Below the pieces are notes generated by a model. That model made no database searches, was not told the DNA's origin, and saw only the letters and a program-made list of their open reading frames with translations. Both the position numbers and the translations under genes were made by a program. A stretch of DNA of 42,545 nucleotides from Rickettsiales bacterium (GTDB lineage Bacteria; Pseudomonadota; Alphaproteobacteria; Rickettsiales; SXRF01), in the NCBI GenBank assembly GCA_005792635.1, contig SXRF01000081.1:1-42545 (forward strand). The letters run 5' to 3'. Shown here in pieces: positions 26,680 through 35,111 of the stretch (position 1 is its first letter; every line of letters begins with the position of its first letter).

Positions 26680-26767
26680 GTCATTCCGCCGAAGGGCGGA
26701 ATCTATGCCAAAACTTTAGCGTTGCAGCTAATTTGTTGGCATGGATACCAGCCTCCGCTGGTATGAC
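26680..26767. repeat. Family A palindromic element, 88 bp
   Basis: GTCATTCCGCCGAAGGGCGGAATCTATGCC...GGCATGGATACCAGCCTCCGCTGGTATGAC. Confidence 0.85.
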
Positions 26768-26927
26768 AGCACGAAAAATCAGTGACTTACAAAAAAGTCG
26801 CATATCGCGTACCATACCGTTGAATATAGCACAACTGGGGGGTGTTTAGCCAATAAATACATGGCTTTGCTTTGTGAATTATTTGTGACAGAAACCTTAA
26901 ATCGCGTTAGCTGTTTTGAATTTTGTG

Positions 26928-26971
26928 TTGACATTTGCAACACATTTTGCTAGTGTCTAATAGGATACACT
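26928..26971 (+). promoter_or_regulatory. Promoter/operator of the toxin-antitoxin operon
   Basis: TTGACA (26928-26933), 17-bp spacer, TAGTGT (26951-26956); overlapping dyad AGTGT...ACACT (26952-26971). Confidence 0.55.
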
Positions 26972-26989
26972 CAAACGAGAGATGGCTTT

Positions 26990-27280
26990 ATGAGGACAGA
27001 ACACGCACCAGCCGAAGTAAATATTCATTTGCGAGCAAAGGCACATGATAGATTGCTTATTGACCAAGCCGCCGAATTACTTGGTTCAAACCGTTCACAA
27101 TTTATGATGGCATCGGCACTTAAAGAAGCTAAGAGTGTCATTCTTGACCAAACTTCAATTTATGTGGACAACAAGGCATTCCAAGAAATATTGGATTGGT
27201 TAGACACGCCAGCAACTGGGGAACAAATTGAAGGTATGAGCCGATTGAAAGCAGCAAAACTACCTTGGTCGCATGAGTAA
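26990..27280 (+). CDS. DUF1778 (TacA-like) ribbon-helix-helix antitoxin
   Basis: VNIHLRAKAHDRLLIDQAAELLGSNRSQFMMASALKEAKSVILDQ; overlaps the GNAT gene by 8 bp. Confidence 0.9.
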   Translation: MRTEHAPAEVNIHLRAKAHDRLLIDQAAELLGSNRSQFMMASALKEAKSVILDQTSIYVDNKAFQEILDWLDTPATGEQIEGMSRLKAAKLPWSHE

Positions 27281-27770
27281 AAAAAAAGAATTTTGCCCGC
27301 CAGTACATCTAACCGCAAAGCATGACACGGAAGATTTCTATTCTGGTGAAGAAACGCTAGATAGTTGGCTACGCGCAAGGGCATTAGCCAACATGGAGGC
27401 ATCGGCAAGCAGAACCTATGTTGTTTGTCCGTCAGGCTCGCATAAAGTTATTGGCTATTATGCTATTTGTATGGGGCAGATTTTTAGTCAAGATGTCATT
27501 GGCTCTATGCGGCGGAATATGCCCCGCCAAATTCCAGCGGTAATTCTCGGGCGGTTAGCCATAGATGAAAAATGGCAAGGTCATGGGCTGGGTAAGGCGT
27601 TGCTTCAAGATGCTGTGCAAAGGTCGGCTCGTGCCGCTAAAGAAGTATCAGCTCGCCTTTTAATTGTTCATGCTATTTCTGCAAAAGCAGAAGATTTTTA
27701 TGCGCATTATGGCTTTACTCGCCTCCCAACAGAAACACCAACCTACGCCCTAGACCTCATCAAGTTTTAA
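27273..27770 (+). CDS. GNAT acetyltransferase toxin (TacT-like)
   Basis: AVILGRLAIDEKWQGHGLGKALLQDA acetyl-CoA site and C-terminal FYAHYGFTRLP; linked to the DUF1778 antitoxin. Confidence 0.9.
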   Translation: MSKKKEFCPPVHLTAKHDTEDFYSGEETLDSWLRARALANMEASASRTYVVCPSGSHKVIGYYAICMGQIFSQDVIGSMRRNMPRQIPAVILGRLAIDEKWQGHGLGKALLQDAVQRSARAAKEVSARLLIVHAISAKAEDFYAHYGFTRLPTETPTYALDLIKF

Positions 27771-27774
27771 CTAG

Positions 27775-29835
27775 CTATTTCCGTAAATCTTCGCCAATTA
27801 ACAGCTTGTTTTTGCCGTCAGTTGCTTCAATTTGGCGATATATTTGCAAATTTTCGATTACGCGCTGTACATAATTTCTGGTTTCGCTGAAGGGTATCGC
27901 CTCAATCCAATCTACAGCTTTATCCAAGCTTCCCGTTGGTTTTCCAATCTTTTTTGTCCATTTATAGACATTGCCCAAGCCAGCATTATAGGCGGCGATC
28001 GCCATTACCAGTGAACCATCGTAATTATCGATAAGCCGCGCTAGATATAGGCTGCCGAGCCGCATATTATATTCTGTCTGATATAATCCATCCTCTATAA
28101 AGCCAATCTCGTTCTTTTGCGCCACTTCCTTGGCGGTTGAGGGCAATAATTGCATCAAACCAAGCGCACCAGACGGGCTTTTGGCGTATCTATCAAACTC
28201 GCTTTCTTGGCGGGTTATAGCAAGGGTGAGCGCACGGGGTAGCACGCCATCGGGCGTTTTTGTGGTTGGATAACCCGCTGAAATAAGGACGATATTATTC
28301 TGAAAAGCCTTTTTTGCCGCCCGCACGCTAAGATATGGCTTTCCTGCCTCTAAGCCCAGCTCGCTGGCGATGCTGGCATTTTCCGCTTCGCCGTCCTCTA
28401 CCAAGCCATTTATCAATTTTCCCGCCAAGTCTTTTTCGCCATAAGCGAGGCAAAGCTTTATGGCTTTTACAAGGCTTCGCGCCATAAATTCCGCGCGTTT
28501 TTCATCGCTTATAATTGGTGGGGCGGGCAGTTTCAGCGGTGCATCGCCATATAATGCAAGGCTGGCGAGCTGTCCGTAAAAGGCGGTGGGATATTTTGCT
28601 GCTTTTTCAAGCCAGATTTTTTCTGATTGTGCGTCGCCCATTACGCGTGCCGCCCGCGCCGCGCCATAAGCCGCCCGCGCTTTGCTCACTGGGTATTTTA
28701 CCTCGTCAAACATGTGATAAAAAACCGAGTAAGCGTCTTTTGCGCGGTTTTGGTAGCGCAGGAAAATCCACCCGCGTAGCCAGCTAGCATCGGCGAATTC
28801 CTTGCCTTTTTCCTGCCCGTGATTGGCGAGCAACAAGGAAGCCAGTGCGATTTTTCTATCATCCAGCGCGTCGCGGATTTGTCGCTCGCGGTATTTCCAC
28901 CATTTTTCAGGATATGGCACTTTTTTCGGCGCAGCCAGCAACATTTCGCGCACCATGGCGTTATTATCATGCTTGGCATTAAAAACAATTTTGTCATACA
29001 GTAGGCCAGCGTCTTTTTTTAGGCTGGCGGGCAGTTTTGTCAGCAGCTTATCCGAAGTTTTTTTCGCGTCTTTTTTTAGGCTGGCGGGCAGTTTTGTCAG
29101 CAGCTTATCCGAAGTTTTTTTCGCGTCTTTTTTATCCGCTTGCAAGGCGATGCGGGCTTTATATAGCTTTATATGGTTATCATCAACTCGTGCAAACATG
29201 CGCTCGGCAGCGGAGGTTTTTCCTTCCCACAGCAACCTGTCGGTGCGGGCAATATCGTCTTCTTTGCGTAACATCGCGCCATAATTGCTGAGCAGATTTT
29301 TTTCTTGCTCTTCATCAAAATCGCCATCACGCCACGCTTCGCGCACTAGCGATTTCATCATATCTTCTGGTTGTTTTGCGCCATGCTGCAAAGCCATGAG
29401 CAGCGCGATTTTACCAACGCCCGTAATCGGCGTGTCAGTCTTGAAAAAATTAATAATTTCATCATCACTAAGACTCGCCGCAGACATCGCCATTTCGGCG
29501 CGAATACGAAGCTTTTTTTGCTCTGACCAGTCGGGATGTGCGGCGATAAATTGTTTTATTTCGGCGAAGCTCGCCCCAGATTCTTTATCCAGCAGATATT
29601 GCCACTCGACCAGAGTTTGTAATGCGGGTTCATTGCTGCGTTTGGCGTGTAAAAGCGCGTCATTCCACTGTCTGCGGCTGGCGAATAGAAACGCGCTGTT
29701 AATATGCTCGTTTTTCTCCGCTAGGTTTTCTGGTGAATTACTTGCCAAATTTTCTGTCGGCGCAACCATAGTCTGCGCGAGGCTGGGCGCAGAAATAAAA
29801 CAAATAGTGGCGAGTAGTAGGATATGAAAATACAT
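27775..29835 (-). CDS. slt: Soluble lytic murein transglycosylase (Slt70 family)
   Basis: C-terminal LALTRQESEFDRYAKSPSGALGLMQLLPSTAKEVA...YNMRLGSLYLARLIDNYDGSLVMAIAAYNAGLGNV; signal peptide. Confidence 0.93.
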   Translation of the reverse strand: MYFHILLLATICFISAPSLAQTMVAPTENLASNSPENLAEKNEHINSAFLFASRRQWNDALLHAKRSNEPALQTLVEWQYLLDKESGASFAEIKQFIAAHPDWSEQKKLRIRAEMAMSAASLSDDEIINFFKTDTPITGVGKIALLMALQHGAKQPEDMMKSLVREAWRDGDFDEEQEKNLLSNYGAMLRKEDDIARTDRLLWEGKTSAAERMFARVDDNHIKLYKARIALQADKKDAKKTSDKLLTKLPASLKKDAKKTSDKLLTKLPASLKKDAGLLYDKIVFNAKHDNNAMVREMLLAAPKKVPYPEKWWKYRERQIRDALDDRKIALASLLLANHGQEKGKEFADASWLRGWIFLRYQNRAKDAYSVFYHMFDEVKYPVSKARAAYGAARAARVMGDAQSEKIWLEKAAKYPTAFYGQLASLALYGDAPLKLPAPPIISDEKRAEFMARSLVKAIKLCLAYGEKDLAGKLINGLVEDGEAENASIASELGLEAGKPYLSVRAAKKAFQNNIVLISAGYPTTKTPDGVLPRALTLAITRQESEFDRYAKSPSGALGLMQLLPSTAKEVAQKNEIGFIEDGLYQTEYNMRLGSLYLARLIDNYDGSLVMAIAAYNAGLGNVYKWTKKIGKPTGSLDKAVDWIEAIPFSETRNYVQRVIENLQIYRQIEATDGKNKLLIGEDLRK
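29011..29124. repeat. Perfect tandem duplication of a 57-bp unit inside slt
   Basis: Units 29011-29067 and 29068-29124 are identical; encode DAKKTSDKLLTKLPASLKK twice. Confidence 0.95.
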
Positions 29836-29902
29836 AAAATGCTTGCTAATGTTACTGGGAAATCGTTATCCTTGTGATGAGTCGTAAAGTCAAGAGAGTG
29901 AA

Positions 29903-30658
29903 ATGTTCACCACTGATATATTAAGTTTGCGGCAGTTTTATGCCACGGAGTTTGGCGCGGCGGTGCGGGCTTTGGTTAGTGCTGCGATTTCGCGATTGTG
30001 GAAATCCGCAGAGGGCGAAACCATGCTGGGCATTGGCTATGCCACGCCATATCTTGCGCCATATATCGGACAGGCAACGCCCGTTTGTGCGCTTATGCCA
30101 GCCGCGCAAGGGGCGGAATATTGGCCGCAGGATGCGGATAACCTGACGCTGCTTGCTCATGACAGCGAGCTGCCATTTTCGGAAAATAGTTTTAACCGCA
30201 TTTTGCTGGTGCATAGCGTGGAAAATAGCGAGCAACTTTCGTGGATGATTGGCGAGGTGTGGCGCACTTTGACACCAAGCGGGCGGGTTCTGGCGGTTGT
30301 GCCGAATCGCCTTGGCGTGTGGTCGCGTTCTTCGCGCAGCCCGTTTGGTTATGGTCGCCCGTTCACCATGGCGCAGCTGTGCGATATGCTAACCGCGCAG
30401 AATTTCCACATCACGCGCACCAGCTCGGCATTGTTTATTCCGCCAACGAAGATGAAATGTATATGGCGCAGGGCGGTTGGGCTTGAAAAAATTGGTTTGT
30501 TTATTTGTCGTTTTCTTGGTGGATTTTTGGGCGGTGTGCTTCTGGTTGAGGCGGAGAAAAAAATCTATTCACCAATTCGCCAGCCAGTCGTTGAGGCTCG
30601 CAAATATCGCAATGTACCAGTCGGAGCAAGGGCGGCACTGGGCATGGATAAGAAATAA
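29903..30658 (+). CDS. Class I SAM-dependent methyltransferase-like protein
   Basis: LGIGYATPYLAPYI (motif I), LPFSENSFNRILLVHSVENSEQLSWMIGEVWRTLTPSGRVLAVVPNRLGVWSR. Confidence 0.75.
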   Translation: MFTTDILSLRQFYATEFGAAVRALVSAAISRLWKSAEGETMLGIGYATPYLAPYIGQATPVCALMPAAQGAEYWPQDADNLTLLAHDSELPFSENSFNRILLVHSVENSEQLSWMIGEVWRTLTPSGRVLAVVPNRLGVWSRSSRSPFGYGRPFTMAQLCDMLTAQNFHITRTSSALFIPPTKMKCIWRRAVGLEKIGLFICRFLGGFLGGVLLVEAEKKIYSPIRQPVVEARKYRNVPVGARAALGMDKK

Positions 30659-30663
30659 GCCAA

Positions 30664-31605
30664 TTACCAAACGCAGCTATCTTTTTTCCAACTGCCGATA
30701 TTCGCGTCCAGATCCACCTCTTTCCATTTTGCGTGTCCTGTTTCTTTTAAGGCGGATAGTCCCGCACGAATAGCCTTTGCAAATACTGATATTTGCTTGC
30801 ATTTTGCTTTGTTTTTGTCCTTCGAAAGGTCGCGCCCAACGAGCAGCGATTGTACGGCGATGGTCGGCACTTTTTCCTTCACAAATTTATAATCACTTGG
30901 CGTAATTTCCGCTGGTTTATACTCCTCCAGCATTTTCGGGCTATCCATGGGGAGAAAATGAACGGATTCGAGCATATCAGCATATTTCTGGTTCTCTGGA
31001 AGCGTCAAATCCTCTAGGTTTTTGAATAGGCGCACAGGCTTGCCACCAACGAAAACCGCGGCGTCCAGCTCACCTTTCAAAACCGCCACTACGCCTTGCG
31101 CGGGTGATATTTTGCTGGTTTCGGCGGGGGTGATGTTCATCATGGAAAATAAATTTAGCGAGGTGAGCATATTACCGCTGCCATTCTCGCCGATTGCTAC
31201 TTTTTTCCCCTGTAAGTCTTTGAATTCTTTGATGTCATTGCGGGCAAGTACATGGATTTCCTCGTTATATAGGGGGTACACCACCCGCAAATTGGCAAGC
31301 GCATCCTTGGAGTCTGGGTTTTTTGCCCGCCCGAAAAAGCCCAGAACATCTGCCTGCACAATGGCGAGGTTGATATTTTCCTTGCTATTCATACGCTTGA
31401 TATTGTCAAATGACCCTTCCGAGGTCTTGACCGTCACGGAAATATCCGATTTTTTTGCCAAATCCGCCATATCGCGCCCAAAAGCGTAATAAGTTCCCGT
31501 GGTTTGTCCCGTTGCCATGCCAATATCATCCGCAAACGCCAGCGAACCAACGCCAAAAACGCCCGTAAATATCAATAAAAATCTAGCTATGTGTGGAATA
31601 TTCAT
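30664..31605 (-). CDS. TAXI-family TRAP transporter solute receptor
   Basis: Signal peptide then IGMATGQTTGTYYAFGRDMADL...LAIVQADVLGFFG...VAIGENGSGNMLTSLNLF. Confidence 0.88.
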   Translation of the reverse strand: MNIPHIARFLLIFTGVFGVGSLAFADDIGMATGQTTGTYYAFGRDMADLAKKSDISVTVKTSEGSFDNIKRMNSKENINLAIVQADVLGFFGRAKNPDSKDALANLRVVYPLYNEEIHVLARNDIKEFKDLQGKKVAIGENGSGNMLTSLNLFSMMNITPAETSKISPAQGVVAVLKGELDAAVFVGGKPVRLFKNLEDLTLPENQKYADMLESVHFLPMDSPKMLEEYKPAEITPSDYKFVKEKVPTIAVQSLLVGRDLSKDKNKAKCKQISVFAKAIRAGLSALKETGHAKWKEVDLDANIGSWKKDSCVW

Positions 31606-31629
31606 AATTAGCCTATAAAACATTATCTT

Positions 31630-31775
31630 AGAGCCTGCTCATAATCTCTACTGTAGCTACAAAATTCTTTGTTTTTACAAAATTTTGTCCTCATGTACTT
31701 CTTTGTACACTGCGGTAAAATTTTATAAAAACTTCGCTTTTTTGTTACGCTACAGCGAGATTATGAACAGGCTCT
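31630..31775. repeat. Family C long palindromic hairpin, copy 2 (146 bp)
   Basis: Arms AGAGCCTGCTCATAATCTC / GAGATTATGAACAGGCTCT (18/19 complementary); core CTCATGTACTTCTTTGTACACTGCGGT. Confidence 0.85.
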
Positions 31776-31908
31776 TAAAAACAGTCAATTATTATTATTG
31801 CAAGGTGTTTTTTGGTTGACTTTATGGGGGGATTTCGGTTAAAGTGTAAATTAGCTGAAATAATTCAGCGTATTTTGTGTTAATTAATTAATATTAGGAG
31901 ACTTTGTT

Positions 31909-32085
31909 ATGAAAACCATGATCCGTTTATTCAAATCAGAAGAAGGCGCAACCGCAATCGAGTACGCTCTTATCGCTGCTCTTATCGCTATCGTTGCGAT
32001 TGTTGCTATGCAGACTGTTGGTACGCAAGTTAATACTTCTTTCAGCCTTGTTGGCAGCACGCTAACAGATACAAATGGTCGCTAG
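31909..32085 (+). CDS. flp: Flp/Fap-type pilin
   Basis: 58 aa, below the ORF-track cutoff: MKTMIRLFKSEEGATAIEYALIAALIAIVAIVAMQTVGTQVNTSFSLVGSTLTDTNGR; G/A-TAIEY Flp signature; SD AGGAG at 31896-31900. Confidence 0.95.
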   Translation: MKTMIRLFKSEEGATAIEYALIAALIAIVAIVAMQTVGTQVNTSFSLVGSTLTDTNGR

Positions 32086-32110
32086 TCTGTAGCGCAATTT
32101 GTTATTATGA

Positions 32111-32145
32111 GGCGGCGCAATTTCGGTTGCGCCGCTTTATTTTTG
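32111..32145 (+). terminator. Rho-independent terminator downstream of flp
   Basis: GCGGCGCAA-tttcgg-TTGCGCCGC followed by TTTATTTTTG. Confidence 0.85.
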
Positions 32146-32163
32146 TCCAGATTTCTATGGTTT

Positions 32164-33189
32164 TTACTGGGGTTTCTGCAAACTCAAATAATACTCAATG
32201 GTTTTTTGAAGCCCGTCGCTTACGCTGGTTTTTGGCTTCCAGCCGAGGAATTCCTCCGCATTTTTTATGTTGGGAACGCGGGTTACGAGGTCTTGATAGC
32301 CTGCGCCGTAATATTCCTCGCCGCGCACGACATTCACGCTTACGCGCTTTTCAATATCGCTGTAGCCAGCGAATTTCTTCACTAGTTCAATCATATTTTC
32401 CGCTAGTTCTTTAACTGAAAGGTCGTTGCGCGGGTCGCCGATGTTGAAGATTTTGCCGTCGGCGCAGCCATCCTTATTTTCAATGATTTTAACTAGTGCT
32501 TCAATTGCGTCATCAACATAAAGAAAACACCGCCGTTGCTCGCCACCATTAACCAGATTTATTGGCTGATTATGGAGAATTGAGCTTAAAAACTGCGTCA
32601 CTACGCGGCTAGAGCCTTCCTTGCTTTCCCAGACATTATCGAGCTTCGGGCCAAACCAGTTGAACGGGCGGAAGAGGGTGAATTGCAAGCCGTCGCGGTT
32701 GCCGTAAGCGTATATCACCCTGTCCATCAGCTGTTTGCAGGTGGAGTATATCCAGCGTTCTTTTTGCACGGGGCCAGTCACGAAATTGCTGGTTTCTTCG
32801 TCGTAAGGGCTGTCCATGCTCATACCATAAACTTCAGAGGTGGAAGGGAAAATGATGCGTTTTTTATATTTCACGCAGTGGCGCACGATTTCCAAATTCG
32901 CCTCAAAATCCAGCTCAAAAACCGAAAGAGGATTTTTCACATAAGTCGCAGGGTTGGCAATGGCGACCAGCGGAATCACCACATCGCATTTTTTAACATG
33001 ATACTCAATCCATTCCTTGTTGATGGTGATGTCGCCTTCGACAAAGTGAAAGCGGGGGTGTTTAAGCAGTTCGGGGATTTTATCCGCGCCAATATCCATG
33101 GCGTAAATGTCCCAATCGCGATTGCTAAGGATGTATTCGCTTAGGTGGCTGCCGATAAATCCGTTTGCGCCGAGAATTAATATCTTCAT
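32164..33189 (-). CDS. NAD-dependent epimerase/decarboxylase (bifunctional UDP-glucuronic acid oxidase/ArnA C-terminal-like)
   Basis: MKILILGANGFIGSHLSEYIL; IIFPSTSEVYGM; RVIYAYGNRDGLQFTLFRPFNWFGPKLDN. Confidence 0.85.
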   Translation of the reverse strand: MKILILGANGFIGSHLSEYILSNRDWDIYAMDIGADKIPELLKHPRFHFVEGDITINKEWIEYHVKKCDVVIPLVAIANPATYVKNPLSVFELDFEANLEIVRHCVKYKKRIIFPSTSEVYGMSMDSPYDEETSNFVTGPVQKERWIYSTCKQLMDRVIYAYGNRDGLQFTLFRPFNWFGPKLDNVWESKEGSSRVVTQFLSSILHNQPINLVNGGEQRRCFLYVDDAIEALVKIIENKDGCADGKIFNIGDPRNDLSVKELAENMIELVKKFAGYSDIEKRVSVNVVRGEEYYGAGYQDLVTRVPNIKNAEEFLGWKPKTSVSDGLQKTIEYYLSLQKPQ

Positions 33190-33193
33190 TTTG

Positions 33194-33493
33194 TTATTCG
33201 CCTTCTCCAAATTTATCATCAATTAATTGCTGCAACGCGTTTATTACTTCTTGTGCCTGTTCGCCCTCGGCGGTGATGTAGAGTTTCGATGTCGGGTCAG
33301 CACCCAGCATCAATAAATCGAGAATATCTCCGCCGTCGATAGCCTCGGAATCTGCTGCGTTAATATCGCCTTTTTTTACCACCGTAACCTTTGCTGAAAA
33401 AGCCGCAACTGTCTTCACAAATTTCGCCGCCGCCCTTGCGTGCAACCCTTTTTTATTGATGATTTGAGCGGTGGTTTCGGCGGTGGCAGTCAC
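33194..33493 (-). CDS. ptsH: HPr family phosphocarrier protein, altered serine loop
   Basis: IINKKGLHARAAAKFVKTVAAFSAKVTVVKKG (His active site); ILDLLMLGA helix. Confidence 0.92.
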   Translation of the reverse strand: MTATAETTAQIINKKGLHARAAAKFVKTVAAFSAKVTVVKKGDINAADSEAIDGGDILDLLMLGADPTSKLYITAEGEQAQEVINALQQLIDDKFGEGE

Positions 33494-33496
33494 GCT

Positions 33497-33904
33497 TCAA
33501 GAAACCTTTCCCGCGAGCATATTGCCCGCAACATTGATGTATTTTTTGGCGGCGTCCTGCGCTTGCATCACTGCTTCGAGCATCGGAACTTTGCCGCGCA
33601 CACTGGTGAGTTTTATCAGCATCGGCAGATTTACGCCAGCAATCACCTCCAGATTTGCCTCTTCCATAACTGAAATAGCAAGGTTAGACGGCGTGCCGCC
33701 AAACATATCGGTGAGGATGATAATTCCATCGTTGGTATTGACGGATTTTACCGCTTGCAAAATCCGCTGCCTTGCTTCGCCCGCATCGTCATCTGGCTCA
33801 ATGCCAACGGATGCAAACTGCGCCTGCTTGCCGACCACATGCTCAGTGACAGATACGAAGGCTTCCGCCAGCTTCCCGTGGGTAACGATTACAATCCCAA
33901 ACAT
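33497..33904 (-). CDS. PTS mannose-type EIIA component
   Basis: MFGIVIVTHGKLAEAFV (active His) and DGIIILTDMFGGTPSNLAI. Confidence 0.93.
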   Translation of the reverse strand: MFGIVIVTHGKLAEAFVSVTEHVVGKQAQFASVGIEPDDDAGEARQRILQAVKSVNTNDGIIILTDMFGGTPSNLAISVMEEANLEVIAGVNLPMLIKLTSVRGKVPMLEAVMQAQDAAKKYINVAGNMLAGKVS

Positions 33905-33927
33905 TTTTATTCCTTATAAACTTAAAT

Positions 33928-34794
33928 TTAATCCACCAAATCCCTGTGGCGCATGGTGACATTATAGCCAGCTTTATGCAGAAATCCACCAAGCTTTTGC
34001 ACTAAATAAACCGAGCGATGGCGACCGCCAGTGCAGCCGATAGCGATGGTTAGGTAGTTTTTGCCTTCCTCCAGATAGCGCGGCAGAAGCGGGGTAATCA
34101 GCGCGGTGAGGTTACCAAAAAAATCGGCAAAGCCAGCGTCGGTTTCAATATGTTCGCCAACCGCGCTGTCCATCCCCGATAATGGGCGAAGAGCATCGTC
34201 ATAATGCGGGTTTTTGAGGAAGCGCACATCAAACACCATATCCGCCTCTCGTGGTAAGCCGTTTTTGAACGAAAATGAGGTGAGAACCACGCTGAGCGAG
34301 CGTTCCTCGCGGGCGAAATGGGCGATAATGGCTTTGCGAAGTTCGGCGGCGGCGGTTTCGCTGGTGTCAATTACGAGGTCGGCAATCTCGCGCAAATGCC
34401 CAATTAGCTTGCGCTCATGATGGATGCCGTCAATGGCTGGGCGATCCAGAGCAAGCGGGTGGCGGCGGCGGGTTTCGCTGAAACGGCGGCGCAAACTCTC
34501 ATCATCCGCGTCAAGAAATAAGATCTTGAAGTCAATATTCGGGTTGTTTTTTAGCGTAGAAATCGCCTGCAAAAAATGCTGGGCGGAGAAATCGCGGCTG
34601 CGGATGTCCGTGCCAATAGCAAGGTTTGGGGCGAGGTTGTTTTTTACAGAATAATCTGAATTTACCACAGTGGGGATGAAGGAAAGTGGAAGATTGTCAA
34701 TGGCTTCAAACCCGCAGTCCTCCAGCGTTTTAAGCGCGACGCTTTTGCCAGCACCCGACATTCCCGTTACTAAAACTAGTTTGCGCCGTGTCAT
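33928..34794 (-). CDS. rapZ: RNase adapter RapZ / P-loop nucleotide-binding protein
   Basis: LVLVTGMSGAGKSVALKTLEDCGFEAIDNLPLSF; IAIGCTGGRHRSVYLVQKL. Confidence 0.95.
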   Translation of the reverse strand: MTRRKLVLVTGMSGAGKSVALKTLEDCGFEAIDNLPLSFIPTVVNSDYSVKNNLAPNLAIGTDIRSRDFSAQHFLQAISTLKNNPNIDFKILFLDADDESLRRRFSETRRRHPLALDRPAIDGIHHERKLIGHLREIADLVIDTSETAAAELRKAIIAHFAREERSLSVVLTSFSFKNGLPREADMVFDVRFLKNPHYDDALRPLSGMDSAVGEHIETDAGFADFFGNLTALITPLLPRYLEEGKNYLTIAIGCTGGRHRSVYLVQKLGGFLHKAGYNVTMRHRDLVD

Positions 34795-34799
34795 TTTTT

Positions 34800-35078
34800 T
34801 TACGCTTTATCAGTTTTATCAGTCTTAAAGCCATATTTGGTGAGGATAGGCGCGGGAACGCTAACGCCAAAGCCACTGTCCAGTATTTCTCCATAATCGG
34901 CGAGGTTTAGATTGCCCTTGGCGATGATTTTAGAAAATATTATTTCTTTTGATGGTATTACGCGCACAATCCACCACGAATCCCGCCCGCTGACCGAGTC
35001 TTTCCCGAGTATTTTATACAGATATTTATCCTGATTACTCACTAATGACGAAAATTTTTTAGGTTCTTTTTCTTCCAT
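34800..35078 (-). CDS. Small hypothetical protein
   Basis: 92-codon ORF in tight same-strand array between ppx and rapZ; no family recognised. Confidence 0.6.
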   Translation of the reverse strand: MEEKEPKKFSSLVSNQDKYLYKILGKDSVSGRDSWWIVRVIPSKEIIFSKIIAKGNLNLADYGEILDSGFGVSVPAPILTKYGFKTDKTDKA

Positions 35079-35111
35079 ATTTTTGTCCGTTTTTCATGCT
35101 AGCGTAGGTTT

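Noticed and set aside
8048-26767. CRISPR array
   Set aside because: The repeats are dispersed palindromic elements, not regularly spaced direct repeats with unique spacers; no cas genes in the window.
28515-29291. Plus-strand ORFs (90, 99-strand-opposed, 153 and 84 codons) across the slt tandem duplication
   Set aside because: All antisense or alternate frame to slt and include the duplicated unit; no independent coding evidence.
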